Origin: Accumulibacter sp.
Lineage (GTDB): Bacteria > Pseudomonadota > Gammaproteobacteria > Burkholderiales > Rhodocyclaceae
Direction of reading: 5' to 3'
NCBI GenBank assembly: GCA_017302455.1
Contig: JAFLDO010000001.1
Coordinates: forward strand, 62,001 to 126,000
DNA: 64,000 bases
Below, in pieces: positions 17,500 to 27,700 of the stretch. A program made the position numbers and the translations under genes. The stretch's first letter is position 1; each line of letters opens with the position of its first letter. The notes below the pieces were generated by a model, which worked only from the letters and a program-made list of their open reading frames with translations, was not told where the DNA came from and did not search any database.

Positions 17500-19284
17500 G
17501 TGAGCAAACTAACCATTCCAGTACGCAAGTTCGATGCAGTCATTGTTGGCGCCGGCGGCTCCGGCCTGCGGGCAGCGATCCAGTTGTCCGAGGCGGGTCT
17601 GAAGACGGCTGTGCTGTCGAAAGTCTTTCCCACCCGGTCGCATACCGTCGCCGCGCAGGGGGGCGTGTCTGCCTCGCTCGGTAACTCCGAGGAGGACCAC
17701 TGGCATTGGCACATGTACGACACGGTCAAGGGTTCCGACTGGCTCGGCGACCAGGACGCGATCGAATACATGTGTCGCAAGGCCCCCGAGGTCGTCGTCG
17801 AACTGGAGCATTTCGGCATGCCTTTCGACCGTACCGACGAAGGCAAGATCTACCAGCGTCCGTTTGGCGGGCACATGTCGAACTTCGGCGAGAAACCGGT
17901 TCGTCGAGCCTGTGCCGCGGCCGACCGTACCGGCCACGCCATGCTGCACGCCCTCTACCAGCGCAACGTACGCGCCAACACGCAGTTCTTCGTCGAGTGG
18001 ATGGCGCTCGACCTGATCCGCGACGACAGCGGCCAGGTGCTTGGGGTGATCGCCCTGGAAATGGAGACCGGTGAAGTCGTCGCCTTTCACAGCAAGGCGA
18101 CCGTCTTCGCCACCGGTGGTGCCGGCCGTATCTTCTATTCGTCGACCAATGCCTTCATCAATACGGGTGACGGTCTCGGGATGGCGGCACGCGCCGGCAT
18201 CCCGCTCGAGGACATGGAGTTCTGGCAGTTCCACCCGACCGGTGTGGCCGGCGCCGGGGTGTTGATCACCGAAGGCGTGCGGGGTGAAGGCGGCATTCTG
18301 CGCAACTCGACCAATGAACGCTTCATGGAGCGTTATGCGCCGAACGCCAAGGATTTGGCGTCGCGCGACGTCGTTTCCCGGGCGATGGTCACCGAGATCA
18401 ACGAGGGCCGCGGTTGCGGGCCCAACAAGGACTTCGTCCTCCTCGACATCACCCACCTCGATCCGGCAACGATCATGAAGCGCCTGCCGGGAATCCGCGA
18501 GATCTCGATCCAGTTCGCCGGTATCGATCCGATCAAGGCGCCGATTCCGGTGGTGCCGACCTGTCACTACCAGATGGGCGGTGTGCCGACCAACTACAAG
18601 GGTCAGGTCGTCGCTGACGACGGCACTCCGATCCGCGGCTTCTATGCCGCTGGCGAAGTCGCCTGCGCGTCGGTGCACGGTGCCAATCGTTTGGGGACCA
18701 ACTCGCTGCTTGACCTGCTGGTTTTTGGTAAGGCCTCGGGCGATTCGGTCATCGAGGATGTGAAGTCGGGCACGATCGGGCTCAAGGAACTGCCGGCGAA
18801 CTTCGCCGATTTCACGCTGGCACGTCTGAACCGACTGAATACGCAGACCGGCGGCGCCAACGTCAACGAGACCCGTCTCGAGCTGCAGCGGACGATGCAG
18901 AAGCACTGTGGCGTCTTCCGCTTCAAGGACATGCTGATCGAAGGCGTTGCGAAGATCGTCGAGATCGAGAAGGCGGTCGCCAGGACCGAGATCAAGGACA
19001 AGTCGCAGGTCTGGAACACGGCGCGCGTCGAAGCTCTTGAGCTCGACAACCTGATCGAAGTCGCCAAGGCGACGATGGTTTCTGCCGAGGCGCGCAAGGA
19101 GTCGCGCGGCGCCCACGTGCGCGACGACGCGCCGGACACGGCGGCCAATCCGAATGGCCGCGACGACGTTGGCTGGCACAAGCACACGTTGTGGCACCGC
19201 GAGGGCAGCGCTCTGAGCTACAAGCCGGTCATCATGACCCCGCTGTCCGTTGAAACCATCGCGTTGAAGACGCGCTCTTACTGA
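17500..19284 (+). CDS. sdhA: Succinate dehydrogenase flavoprotein subunit SdhA
   Basis: Catalytic subunit of complex II, oxidising succinate to fumarate with covalently bound FAD. The 594-residue product has the dinucleotide fold VIVGAGGSGLRAA at residues 14-26, the flavinylation site His48 in TRSHTVAAQGG, the catalytic-site HPTG segment (FWQFHPTGVAGAG) and HYQMGGVPTN. GTG start immediately after the sdhD stop. Length and motifs are canonical. Confidence 0.97.
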   Translation: MSKLTIPVRKFDAVIVGAGGSGLRAAIQLSEAGLKTAVLSKVFPTRSHTVAAQGGVSASLGNSEEDHWHWHMYDTVKGSDWLGDQDAIEYMCRKAPEVVVELEHFGMPFDRTDEGKIYQRPFGGHMSNFGEKPVRRACAAADRTGHAMLHALYQRNVRANTQFFVEWMALDLIRDDSGQVLGVIALEMETGEVVAFHSKATVFATGGAGRIFYSSTNAFINTGDGLGMAARAGIPLEDMEFWQFHPTGVAGAGVLITEGVRGEGGILRNSTNERFMERYAPNAKDLASRDVVSRAMVTEINEGRGCGPNKDFVLLDITHLDPATIMKRLPGIREISIQFAGIDPIKAPIPVVPTCHYQMGGVPTNYKGQVVADDGTPIRGFYAAGEVACASVHGANRLGTNSLLDLLVFGKASGDSVIEDVKSGTIGLKELPANFADFTLARLNRLNTQTGGANVNETRLELQRTMQKHCGVFRFKDMLIEGVAKIVEIEKAVARTEIKDKSQVWNTARVEALELDNLIEVAKATMVSAEARKESRGAHVRDDAPDTAANPNGRDDVGWHKHTLWHREGSALSYKPVIMTPLSVETIALKTRSY

Positions 19285-19302
19285 TCGTGCGTTAAGGAGT
19301 CA

Positions 19303-20022
19303 ATGAACATGACCACCAGTACCATGCAGTTCAAGATCTATCGCTACGATCCCGACAAGGACAACGCGCCCTACATGCAGGACATTTCGGTCGAAGTCGA
19401 TTTTGCGATCGATCGCAAGTTGCTTGACATACTCACGCGGCTCAAGGCGAAGGACGATTCGCTGGCTTATCGCCGATCGTGCCGCGAAGGCATCTGCGGA
19501 TCGGATGCGATGAACATCAACGGCAAGAACGGGCTTGCCTGTCTCACCGAGATCAAGGACCTCAAGCAGCCGGTCGTGCTGCGACCGCTGCCTGGCCTGC
19601 CGGTGATCCGCGATCTGATCGTCGACATGACCCAGTTCTTCAAGCAGTACCATTCGATCAAGCCTTACCTGATCAACGAGGGGCCGCGTCCCGACCGCGA
19701 GCGACTGCAGTCGCCCGAGGAGCGCGAGGAACTCAACGGCCTCTACGAGTGCATTCTGTGTGCCTGCTGCTCGACCTCGTGCCCCTCGTTCTGGTGGAAT
19801 CCGGACAAGTTCGTCGGTCCGGCCGGTCTCCTGAACGCTTACCGTTTCATTGCCGACACGCGTGACGAGGCCACCAACGAACGTCTCGACGATCTCGAGG
19901 ACCCCTATCGTCTGTTCCGCTGTCATAGCATCATGAATTGCGTCGATGTCTGTCCGAAGGGTCTGAACCCAACCCGGGCGATCGGTAAGATCAAAGAGAT
20001 GATGGTCCGTCGCGCGATCTGA
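19303..20022 (+). CDS. sdhB: Succinate dehydrogenase iron-sulfur subunit SdhB
   Basis: Electron-transfer subunit of complex II, 239 residues. The N-terminal [2Fe-2S] motif has Cys60, Cys65, Asp68 and Cys80 (SCREGICGSDAM; an Asp at the third ligand as in E. coli). The C-terminal ferredoxin part has CILCACCSTSCPSFWW and CHSIMNCVDVCPKGLNP for the [4Fe-4S] and [3Fe-4S] centres. AAGGAG precedes the start; a second Met two codons in is equally plausible. The last base of its stop is the first base of sdhE. Confidence 0.97.
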   Translation: MNMTTSTMQFKIYRYDPDKDNAPYMQDISVEVDFAIDRKLLDILTRLKAKDDSLAYRRSCREGICGSDAMNINGKNGLACLTEIKDLKQPVVLRPLPGLPVIRDLIVDMTQFFKQYHSIKPYLINEGPRPDRERLQSPEEREELNGLYECILCACCSTSCPSFWWNPDKFVGPAGLLNAYRFIADTRDEATNERLDDLEDPYRLFRCHSIMNCVDVCPKGLNPTRAIGKIKEMMVRRAI

Positions 20023-20276
20023 TGGAGGAAAGAGAAAAACTCAACCGCCTGCGCTGGCGCTGTACTCGCCGCGCCATGCTGGAAATGGACCTGCTGTTGG
20101 GGGAGTTCCTCGATCGGCTTTATCCGAGCTTGACTCCCCCGCAGGCAGACGCCTTTGTTATCCTGGCCGACATGGAGGATCTTGAGCTGTGGCCGCTGGT
20201 GAACGGTAGCCGGGAATCTTCCGACCCGGTGCAGGCCGAAGTCCTTGCGCTGTTGCGCGACGTAAGAGTTAAGTAA
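20022..20276 (+). CDS. sdhE: FAD assembly factor SdhE
   Basis: A small helical protein (84 residues) of the SdhE/SDHAF2 family that promotes covalent attachment of FAD to SdhA. The N-terminal helix has RWRCTRRAMLEMDLLL, and the family end LWPLVNG is present. The signature RGxxE reads R-A-M-L-E here, so the Gly is Ala while the Glu is kept. Start overlaps the sdhB stop, consistent with coupled synthesis. Identification is secure from position and length. Confidence 0.92.
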   Translation: MEEREKLNRLRWRCTRRAMLEMDLLLGEFLDRLYPSLTPPQADAFVILADMEDLELWPLVNGSRESSDPVQAEVLALLRDVRVK

Positions 20277-20345
20277 GGAAGCTGCCATAATCTGGCGGCC
20301 TCCTGTTCGCAGCTGTGACCTCACTACCTGAACGGGGATAAAACA

Positions 20346-21638
20346 ATGACGGAACGTAAAGCAACTCTCATCATCGAAGGGAAGGCCCCTGTCGAGTTTC
20401 CAATCATGACGCCGACACATGGCAATGATTGCATCGACATTCGCACCCTGGGCGCCAAGACCGGTCTATTCACTTACGACTCCGGCTACCTGTCGACCGC
20501 GAGTTGCCGGTCGACGGTCACGTTCATTGACGGTGACAAGGGCGAACTGCTTTATCGTGGCTATCCGATCGAGCAACTGGCCGAGCAGTGCAACTTCCTC
20601 GAGGTAGCCTACCTGTTGTGGCATGGTGAATTGCCGACTCCCACCCAGAAGGTGAAGTTCGAGCGGAACATCAAGGATCACACGATGGTGCACGAGCAAC
20701 TGGTGAAGTTCTACCAGGGCTTTCGTCGCGACGCGCACCCGATGGCCGTGCTGGTGGGTGTGGTCGGCGCCCTCTCGGCGTTCTACCATGAGGCCGAGGA
20801 CTTTTCGGACCTCGAGCACCAGAACATCAGTTTCAACCGCATCGTCGCCAAGCTGCCGACGATCGTCGCCATGGCCTACAAGTACCACCGCGGCGAGCCG
20901 TTCATCTACCCGCGCAACGATCTCGACTACACGGCCAACTTCATGCACATGATGTTCGGCACGCCGTGTGAGGAGTACAAGCCGAATCCGGTGCTGGTGC
21001 ATGCCCTGGACACCATCTTCACGCTGCATGCCGATCATGAGCAGAACGCGTCGACCTCGACGGTGCGTCTGTCGGGTTCGTCCGGCGCCAATCCCTACGC
21101 CTGTATCTCGGCGGGCATCGCCTGTCTGTGGGGTCCCGCGCATGGTGGCGCCAACGAGGCCTGCCTGCAGATGCTCGAAGAGATCCACGATGTCTCGCGC
21201 GTCGGCACGTACATCACGCGAGCCAAGGACAAGAACGACGACTTCAAGCTGATGGGCTTCGGCCATCGTGTGTACAAGAACTTCGATCCACGTGCCACGC
21301 TGATGCGCAAGGTGTGCAACGAGGTTCTTCAGGAACTCGGGCTGGAGAACGATCGCCTGTTCAAACTGGCGATGGAACTCGAAAAGATCGCCCTCGAGGA
21401 CGACTACTTCATCGAGAAGAAGCTCTACCCGAACGTCGATTTCTATTCCGGGATCGTCCAGAAGGCCTTGGGCATCCCGACCACGATGTTCACCTGCATC
21501 TTCGCGTTGGCCCGTACCGTCGGCTGGATGACGCAATGGGAGGAGATGATCAACGACCCGGAGTACAAGATTGGTCGTCCGCGTCAGCTCTATATCGGCA
21601 CCGCCAGGCGCGATGTGATTCCTGTCGACCAGCGATAG
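20346..21638 (+). CDS. gltA: Citrate synthase
   Basis: Condenses acetyl-CoA and oxaloacetate to citrate. The 430-residue product is a type II (hexameric, NADH-sensitive family) synthase. It has the catalytic His segment [30 protein letters not shown] with the second His, and NVDFYSGIV carrying the catalytic Asp. The N-terminal beta domain ([16 protein letters not shown]) is typical of proteobacterial enzymes. A 69-base gap follows sdhE and a strong terminator follows the stop, so it probably ends the sdh transcript. Confidence 0.97.
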   Translation: MTERKATLIIEGKAPVEFPIMTPTHGNDCIDIRTLGAKTGLFTYDSGYLSTASCRSTVTFIDGDKGELLYRGYPIEQLAEQCNFLEVAYLLWHGELPTPTQKVKFERNIKDHTMVHEQLVKFYQGFRRDAHPMAVLVGVVGALSAFYHEAEDFSDLEHQNISFNRIVAKLPTIVAMAYKYHRGEPFIYPRNDLDYTANFMHMMFGTPCEEYKPNPVLVHALDTIFTLHADHEQNASTSTVRLSGSSGANPYACISAGIACLWGPAHGGANEACLQMLEEIHDVSRVGTYITRAKDKNDDFKLMGFGHRVYKNFDPRATLMRKVCNEVLQELGLENDRLFKLAMELEKIALEDDYFIEKKLYPNVDFYSGIVQKALGIPTTMFTCIFALARTVGWMTQWEEMINDPEYKIGRPRQLYIGTARRDVIPVDQR

Positions 21639-21651
21639 GCCGGCGGACTCC

Positions 21652-21682
21652 AAAGGGCGGCAGACAGGTGCCGCCCTTTTTT
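21652..21682 (+). terminator. Rho-independent terminator after gltA
   Basis: A perfect 8-base stem (GGGCGGCA / TGCCGCCC), extendable by three A-T pairs, has a 6-base loop and is followed by TTTTTT. It separates the sdh-gltA unit from sucA. Confidence 0.9.
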
Positions 21683-21750
21683 CATTCTGTGGCGCTTGGG
21701 CCCACAGGTTTTGTCGATTCGAACCAGGACCGTGACGACAGGTAACTGCC

Positions 21751-24591
21751 ATGATGAATCAGCTTTTTGGTAACTCCCTCCTCTTTGGTGGCAACGCGCC
21801 CTTCGTCGAGGAGTTGTACGAAAACTATCTCGACAATCCCGGTTCCGTTTCCGAGCAGTGGCGCGACTACTTCGACAAGCTGGCGCAACTGCCGGGTTAC
21901 GTCGCCCGTGATGTGCCGCATCTGCCGGTGATCAACGCCTTCGCCGAGCAGGCGAGGAAAGGAGGCTACCGGGCCGCGGCCGTGGCACCGGTGGACGACA
22001 GGAAGCAGGTGAGCGTCCTGCAGATGATCACCGCCTACCGCTTCATCGGCGATCGCTGGGCCAACCTCGATCCGCTCAAGCGCACCCCGCGCTCGGATGT
22101 CCCGCAGCTCGATCCAGCCTACTACGGGTTCTCCGATGCCGACCTGAACACAGTGTTCAACGCCGGTTCGTTCAAGGGTACGCCCGACCACGCGACCTTC
22201 GGCCAGATATACGACGCGCTGAAGGCGACGTATTGCGGCTCGATTGGCGTCGAGTACATGTACATCAGCACTGTTGCCGAAAAACGCTGGATTCAGGATC
22301 GTCTGGAACGAATCCACTCGAAGCCAAGCTACACGGCCGACGAGCGGAAGCGGATGCTCGAACGTCTGACTGCTGCCGAAACACTCGAACGCTACCTGCA
22401 TACGCGCTACGTTGGCCAGAAACGCTTCTCGCTGGAAGGCGGCGAATCGCTGATCGTCTCGATGGACGAACTGATTCGCGTCGCCGGCGCTGGTGGGGTC
22501 GATGAGATCGTTGTCGGCATGGCTCATCGTGGCCGCCTGAATGTGCTCGTGAATACGCTTGGCAAGGAGCCGGCGATGCTCTTCGACGAGTTCGAAGGCA
22601 AGAAGGCGCAGGACCTGACCGCTGGCGATGTCAAGTATCACATGGGCTATTCGTCAGACGTGTCCACGCCGGGAGGACCATGCCACCTGACACTGGCTTT
22701 CAACCCGTCGCACCTTGAAATCGTCAACCCGGTGGTCGTCGGCTCGGTCTATTCGCGCCAGCGGCGGCGTGGCGAGAACGGCAAGGACAAGGTGCTGGCT
22801 GTCCTCATTCACGGCGACGCGGCGGTCGCTGGCCAGGGCGTCAACCAGGAGATGCTCAACTTTGGGCAGACGCGTGGCTATGGCGTTGGCGGCACCGTGC
22901 ATATCGTCGTCAATAACCAGATCGGATTCACCACGTCGGACCCGCGCGACTATCGTTCGTCGCTGTACTGCACTGACATCTTCAAGATGGCCGAAGCCCC
23001 GATCTTCCACGTCAATGGCGACGACCCGGAAGCCGTGGCGCTGGTCACCAGCATTGCCGTCGAGTACCGCAAGACCTTCAAGAAGGACGTGGTGGTCGAC
23101 ATCGTCTGCTATCGCAAGCTCGGCCACAACGAGCAGGACGAGCCGATGGTCACGCAACCGCTGATGTACAAGAAGATTCAGCAGCATCCCGGTACGCGCA
23201 AGCTCTACGCCGACAAGCTGGTCGCCGAAGGCGTCCTTGCCGTCGAGGGTCCGGAGGAGATCATCGCCGATTATCGCGCCCACCTGGACCGCGGCGAACT
23301 GCTCTATAACCCGGTTCTCGCCGGCTACAAGCACCCCATGACGATCGACTGGACGCCATTCGTCTCGCCGCAGTACATCGAGAACTGCGATACCAAGGTG
23401 CCGATCGGCGAACTGCAGCGCCTGGCCGAGCGGCTCACGACGTTGCCGGAGAACTTCACACTGCACAGCCGGGTCAAGAAGATCATCGACGACCGTCGCC
23501 AGATGGGCGAAGGAAAACTCCCCGTCGACTGGGGAATGGCGGAAAACCTCGCCTATGCGTCGCTGCTCGTCTCCGGTTACGGTGTCCGCATTTCCGGCGA
23601 AGACGTTGGTCGCAGCACCTTCTTCCACCGCCACGCGGCCCTACACGATCAGAACCGCGAGCACTGGGATTCGGGTACCTATCATCCGTTGAAGCACCTG
23701 CAGGAAAGGCAGGGCGGCTTCCAGTGCTTCGACTCCGTACTCTCCGAGGAAGCCGTCCTGGCTTTCGAGTATGGCTACACCTCGGCCAATCCGTACGAAC
23801 TGGTAGTCTGGGAGGCACAGTTCGGCGACTTCGCCAACGGTGCGCAGGTGGTCATCGACCAGTTCATCGCTTCTGGCGAAGCCAAGTGGGGTCGTGCCAG
23901 CGGGCTCGTCCTGCTGCTGCCGCATGGCTACGAAGGGCAGGGGCCCGAGCACTCGTCGGCGCGGATCGAGCGCTACATGCAGTTGTGTGCCGAAATGAAC
24001 ATGGAAGTCTGCCAGCCGTCGACACCGGCGCAGGTCTTCCACATGCTGCGTCGGCAGGGGGTCCGCAACCAGCGCAAACCATTGATCGTCTTTTCGCCGA
24101 AGTCACTGCTTCGCCACAAGGACGCGACCTCCACACTGGAAGAACTGAGCGACGGCGAATTCCAGCGCGTGATCGGTGAAGTCGAGCCAATCAACCCCAA
24201 GAAGGTTACGCGTGTCGTGTTCTGTTCGGGCAAGGTGTACTATGAGCTGGTCGCCGCGCGACACGAGAAGAAGATCGCCCACATCGCGATCGCCCGGCTC
24301 GAACAGTTCTACCCGTTCCCGCAGGAGTCTTTCCAGGAGGAACTGGCGAAGTACCCGAAGGCCACCGAGGTCGTCTGGTGTCAGGAAGAGCCACGCAACC
24401 AGGGCGCCTGGTACTGGATCGCCTCGCGTCAGCACCTGTCGCGCTCGCTCAGTGACAAGCAGCATTTGCTGCTCGTTTCCCGTCCCGCCTCGGCTTCCCC
24501 GGCGGTGGGCTACTACAGCAAGCACAATGCGCAACAAAAGGCTCTGATCGACTCCGCGCTTGGTGAGATCGAGTACTACAAACTAGCCTAG
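21751..24591 (+). CDS. sucA: 2-oxoglutarate dehydrogenase E1 component
   Basis: Thiamine diphosphate-dependent E1 subunit of the 2-oxoglutarate dehydrogenase complex, decarboxylating 2-oxoglutarate and transferring the succinyl group to E2. It has 946 residues. The N-terminal E2-binding part FVEELYENYLDNPGSV is followed by GMAHRGRLNVLVN, the ThDP region IHGDAAVAGQGVNQE and VVNNQIGFTT, and the C-terminal LPHGYEGQGPEHSSAR. A 12-base gap separates it from sucB. Probably transcribed from its own promoter after the gltA terminator. Confidence 0.97.
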   Translation: MMNQLFGNSLLFGGNAPFVEELYENYLDNPGSVSEQWRDYFDKLAQLPGYVARDVPHLPVINAFAEQARKGGYRAAAVAPVDDRKQVSVLQMITAYRFIGDRWANLDPLKRTPRSDVPQLDPAYYGFSDADLNTVFNAGSFKGTPDHATFGQIYDALKATYCGSIGVEYMYISTVAEKRWIQDRLERIHSKPSYTADERKRMLERLTAAETLERYLHTRYVGQKRFSLEGGESLIVSMDELIRVAGAGGVDEIVVGMAHRGRLNVLVNTLGKEPAMLFDEFEGKKAQDLTAGDVKYHMGYSSDVSTPGGPCHLTLAFNPSHLEIVNPVVVGSVYSRQRRRGENGKDKVLAVLIHGDAAVAGQGVNQEMLNFGQTRGYGVGGTVHIVVNNQIGFTTSDPRDYRSSLYCTDIFKMAEAPIFHVNGDDPEAVALVTSIAVEYRKTFKKDVVVDIVCYRKLGHNEQDEPMVTQPLMYKKIQQHPGTRKLYADKLVAEGVLAVEGPEEIIADYRAHLDRGELLYNPVLAGYKHPMTIDWTPFVSPQYIENCDTKVPIGELQRLAERLTTLPENFTLHSRVKKIIDDRRQMGEGKLPVDWGMAENLAYASLLVSGYGVRISGEDVGRSTFFHRHAALHDQNREHWDSGTYHPLKHLQERQGGFQCFDSVLSEEAVLAFEYGYTSANPYELVVWEAQFGDFANGAQVVIDQFIASGEAKWGRASGLVLLLPHGYEGQGPEHSSARIERYMQLCAEMNMEVCQPSTPAQVFHMLRRQGVRNQRKPLIVFSPKSLLRHKDATSTLEELSDGEFQRVIGEVEPINPKKVTRVVFCSGKVYYELVAARHEKKIAHIAIARLEQFYPFPQESFQEELAKYPKATEVVWCQEEPRNQGAWYWIASRQHLSRSLSDKQHLLLVSRPASASPAVGYYSKHNAQQKALIDSALGEIEYYKLA

Positions 24592-24603
24592 AACGGAGTA
24601 AAC

Positions 24604-25866
24604 ATGATCATCGACGTCAAAGTTCCACAGCTTTCCGAATCGGTCGCTGAAGCGACACTGGTTTCGTGGCACAAGAGGGCGGGCGAAGCCGTTGTGCGGG
24701 ATGAGAACCTGATCGACATCGAGACCGACAAGGTCGTCCTCGAACTGCCGGCACCGGATGCTGGCGTGCTGGTGGAGATCGTCAAGGGCGATGGCGATAC
24801 GGTTGTCTCGGGCGAGGTCATTGCGCGTATCGACACTGCGGCCCAGGCTGGCGCCGTCGCAGCACCAGCCGCCAAGACGGCACCCGCGCAACCCGAAGCC
24901 GCAGCGGCAGCCGCCGCGACGGCGGCGGGTACCGCCTTGCCGGCAGCGCGCAAGATCCTCGACGAGAAGGGCATCGCCGCCGCCGATGTTGCTGGTACCG
25001 GACGTGGCGGCCGGGTGACCAAGTCGGATGCGCTGGCCGCACAGGCGCCGGCAATCCAGGTTCCGGCGGCCAGGCCGGTGGCCAGCGCCGCGTCGGTGGC
25101 TGCACCGTCCACCGGCGCCGCTCCCGCCCTGGCACCGGCACCTGCCGTGACCGTGCCTTTGGGCGACCGCCCCGAGCAACGCGTGCCGATGTCGCGCCTG
25201 CGCGCGCGCGTTGCCGAGCGCCTGCTGCAGTCGCAGGCAACCAACGCGATCCTGACCACGTTCAACGAAGTGAACATGGGTCCGATCATGGCACTGCGCA
25301 AGCAGTACGCTGATCGCTTCGAGAAAGCGCATGGCGTGCGTCTGGGTTTCATGGGTTTCTTCGTCAAGGCGGCCGTCGCCGCACTGCAGAAGTTCCCGGT
25401 GATCAACGCTTCGGTGGATGGCAACGACATCGTCTATCACGGCTACATCGACATCGGTATCGCCGTCGGCAGTCCGCGCGGTCTGGTCGTACCGATCCTG
25501 CGCGATGCGGATCAGATGACCATTGCCGATATCGAGAAGAAGATTGGCGAGTTCGGGGCGAAGGCCAAGGACGGCAAGTTGTCGATGGAGGATCTGACGG
25601 GCGGCACCTTCTCGATCTCGAACGGCGGCGTTTTTGGCTCGATGCTGTCGACGCCGATCATCAACCCGCCGCAGTCGGCGATCCTCGGCATCCACGCCAC
25701 CAAGGACCGTCCGGTCGTCGAGAATGGCCAGATCGTGATTCGCCCGATCAATTATCTGGCGATGTCCTACGACCATCGCATCATCGACGGTCGCGAGGCG
25801 GTGCTGGGTCTCGTAACGATGAAGGAGGCGCTGGAAGATCCAGCTCGCCTGCTGCTCGGCGTTTAA
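24604..25866 (+). CDS. sucB: Dihydrolipoyl succinyltransferase (E2 of 2-oxoglutarate dehydrogenase)
   Basis: The 420-residue E2 core subunit. Residues 1-75 are a lipoyl domain with the lipoylated Lys in [11 protein letters not shown]. An Ala/Pro-rich linker follows, then the peripheral-subunit-binding domain ([27 protein letters not shown]). The C-terminal acyltransferase has [13 protein letters not shown] with the catalytic His. The linkers are longer and more Ala-rich than in E. coli. It is flanked by sucA and lpd. Confidence 0.97.
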   Translation: MIIDVKVPQLSESVAEATLVSWHKRAGEAVVRDENLIDIETDKVVLELPAPDAGVLVEIVKGDGDTVVSGEVIARIDTAAQAGAVAAPAAKTAPAQPEAAAAAAATAAGTALPAARKILDEKGIAAADVAGTGRGGRVTKSDALAAQAPAIQVPAARPVASAASVAAPSTGAAPALAPAPAVTVPLGDRPEQRVPMSRLRARVAERLLQSQATNAILTTFNEVNMGPIMALRKQYADRFEKAHGVRLGFMGFFVKAAVAALQKFPVINASVDGNDIVYHGYIDIGIAVGSPRGLVVPILRDADQMTIADIEKKIGEFGAKAKDGKLSMEDLTGGTFSISNGGVFGSMLSTPIINPPQSAILGIHATKDRPVVENGQIVIRPINYLAMSYDHRIIDGREAVLGLVTMKEALEDPARLLLGV

Positions 25867-25880
25867 CCACTCACCACCGG

Positions 25881-25940
25881 GGCACGGAGACACAGAGACT
25901 TGTCTCTGTGCGATCTCTGTGCCTTTGTGTCTCTGCGGTT
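25881..25940. repeat. Dyad repeat (CACAGAGAC / GTCTCTGTG) in the suc operon
   Basis: A perfect 9-base dyad with a TT loop lies inside a larger, low-complexity inverted repeat built of GAGACACAGAG and its complement. The sequence resembles the dispersed CACGGAGACACAGAG...CTCTGTGCCTCTGTG elements seen between genes of environmental bacteria. It fills almost the whole sucB-lpd gap. Confidence 0.6.
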
Positions 25941-25957
25941 AGAAAGGGAAACTAATC

Positions 25958-27394
25958 ATGTCCAAGCAATTTGACGTCGTTGTTGTCGGTGGTGGTCCCG
26001 GCGGCTATGTTGCCGCCATTCGGGCGGCGCAGCTCGGTTTCAGTGTCGCCTGCTGCGAGTCCAACCCCTACGCCGATCCCAAGGGCGAGCCGCGCCTTGG
26101 CGGGACCTGCCTGAACGTCGGTTGCATCCCGTCCAAGGCGTTGCTGCATACCTCGCACCTCTTCGAGGAGGTTGGTCACAACTTTGCCGATCAAGGCATC
26201 TGTGTTGGTGCGCCAATCATTGATGTGGCCAGGATGAGCGCTCGCAAGAACGCCATCGTCAAGCAACTGACCAGTGGCATCAAGGGACTGTTCAAGAAGA
26301 ACAAGGTCACCCTGCTCAACGGGCATGGCGCCTTCGTCGGCCGCAAGGCATCCGGCGAGAGCGAGGTGTGGCAGTTGCGGGTGGGTCAGGAAATGGTCGA
26401 GGCGAAACAGGTGATTGTCGCCACGGGCTCGAAGGCACGCCATCTGCCCGGCGTGCCGGTCGATAACGAGATTGTTTGCGACAATGTCGGCGCGCTCGAT
26501 ATCGACGCGGTACCGAAGAAGCTCGCCGTCATCGGCGCCGGCGTCATCGGCCTTGAGATGGGCAGCGTCTGGCGCCGTCTGGGCGCGGAAGTGACGATCC
26601 TCGAAGCGTTGCCCGACTTCCTTTCGGTGACGGACGTCGATATCGCCAAGGAAGCGGCCAAGGTGTTTGCCAAGCAGGGTCTGAAGATTATCACCGGCAT
26701 CGAAATCGGCGACGTCAAGGTCTCGCAGAAGGGTGTCTCGATCGACTATACGGACAAGGACGGTAGCGCGCAGAAGCTCGACGCCGATAGACTCATCGTC
26801 TCGATTGGTCGCATCCCGAATACCGACGGGCTGCAAGCCGAGAAGGTCGGATTGAAACTCACCGAGCGTGGGCAGATCGAAGTCGATTCGCATTGCCGGA
26901 CCAACCTTCCAGGTGTGTGGGCGGTCGGCGACGTCGTGGCGGGGCCGATGCTCGCGCACAAGGCAATGGAGGAGGGCGTCATGGTCGCCGAGATGATGGC
27001 CGGTCAGTCGGGTCACTGCAACTTCGATACCATCCCGTGGGTAATCTACACCAGCCCCGAGATCGCCTGGGTCGGCAAGACCGAGCAGCAGTTGAAGGCC
27101 GAAGGCATCGCCTTCAAGGCAGGCAAGATACCCTTCGCGGCGAATGGCCGTGCGCTCGGCATGGGCGAGCCGACAGGGTTCGTCAAAATGCTGGCTTGCG
27201 CCGAGACGGACCGCATTCTCGGGGTGCACATCATCGGTGCGAATGCCTCCGAGCTGATCTCGGAGGGTGTCGTGGCGATGGAGTTCGGTGCAGCCTCCGA
27301 AGATCTGGCGCGCATCTGCCACGCGCACCCGACGCTCTCGGAAGTCGTCCACGAGGCGGCACTTGCCTGCGACAAACGGCCGCTGCACTTCTAG
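25958..27394 (+). CDS. lpdA: Dihydrolipoyl dehydrogenase (E3)
   Basis: FAD-dependent E3 that reoxidises the lipoyl group of E2 and reduces NAD+. The 478-residue product has the FAD motif [20 protein letters not shown], the redox disulfide in [17 protein letters not shown], the NAD motif [12 protein letters not shown] and the interface catalytic segment [13 protein letters not shown]. It is last of sucA-sucB-lpd and ends in a strong terminator. Confidence 0.97.
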   Translation: MSKQFDVVVVGGGPGGYVAAIRAAQLGFSVACCESNPYADPKGEPRLGGTCLNVGCIPSKALLHTSHLFEEVGHNFADQGICVGAPIIDVARMSARKNAIVKQLTSGIKGLFKKNKVTLLNGHGAFVGRKASGESEVWQLRVGQEMVEAKQVIVATGSKARHLPGVPVDNEIVCDNVGALDIDAVPKKLAVIGAGVIGLEMGSVWRRLGAEVTILEALPDFLSVTDVDIAKEAAKVFAKQGLKIITGIEIGDVKVSQKGVSIDYTDKDGSAQKLDADRLIVSIGRIPNTDGLQAEKVGLKLTERGQIEVDSHCRTNLPGVWAVGDVVAGPMLAHKAMEEGVMVAEMMAGQSGHCNFDTIPWVIYTSPEIAWVGKTEQQLKAEGIAFKAGKIPFAANGRALGMGEPTGFVKMLACAETDRILGVHIIGANASELISEGVVAMEFGAASEDLARICHAHPTLSEVVHEAALACDKRPLHF

Positions 27395-27700
27395 GCGGGG
27401 TCGTGGCCCTGCCTGCCAGAAGCGAGGTGCTCCGCACCTCGTTTTTTTTTCGCCATGACGATGTCGAGAATTCTTACACGTGTCACAGCCCAAGCCGCTT
27501 CGCAGGTGTCCTCGGGTCGCGCAAACAATTAATAGTGCTCACGATCTGCAAAAAGCACGTGGTCTGGCGCGGATGTTGCTTTCGCCCGCCAGGTGTTCCG
27601 TTCGGGTTTCGGCATGGAGAACGGCCCAGCCTCTGCCGCTGCCTGATGGAGCAGGATGCTTAACGCATTTCCAGGGAATCGTTAATAAGGAAAAAGAAAC
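27395..27700. other. Intergenic region, 306 bases, with lpd terminator
   Basis: Contains the lpd terminator and then about 250 bases without a recognisable gene before the PEP-CTERM gene. A ribosome-site-like AAGGAAAAAGAA sits at its right end. No clear promoter was identified. Confidence 0.5.
27423..27450 (+). terminator. Rho-independent terminator after lpd
   Basis: A perfect 8-base stem (CGAGGTGC / GCACCTCG) with a TCC loop is followed by nine Ts. It ends the suc-lpd operon. Confidence 0.93.

Noticed and set aside
17509-19197. 562-codon minus-strand open frame opposite sdhA
   Set aside because: Antisense shadow of a canonical sdhA.
21715-21730. GATTCGAACC resembling a tRNA T-arm on the minus strand
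   Set aside because: The flanking bases cannot form a T-stem, and no acceptor or anticodon arm fits.
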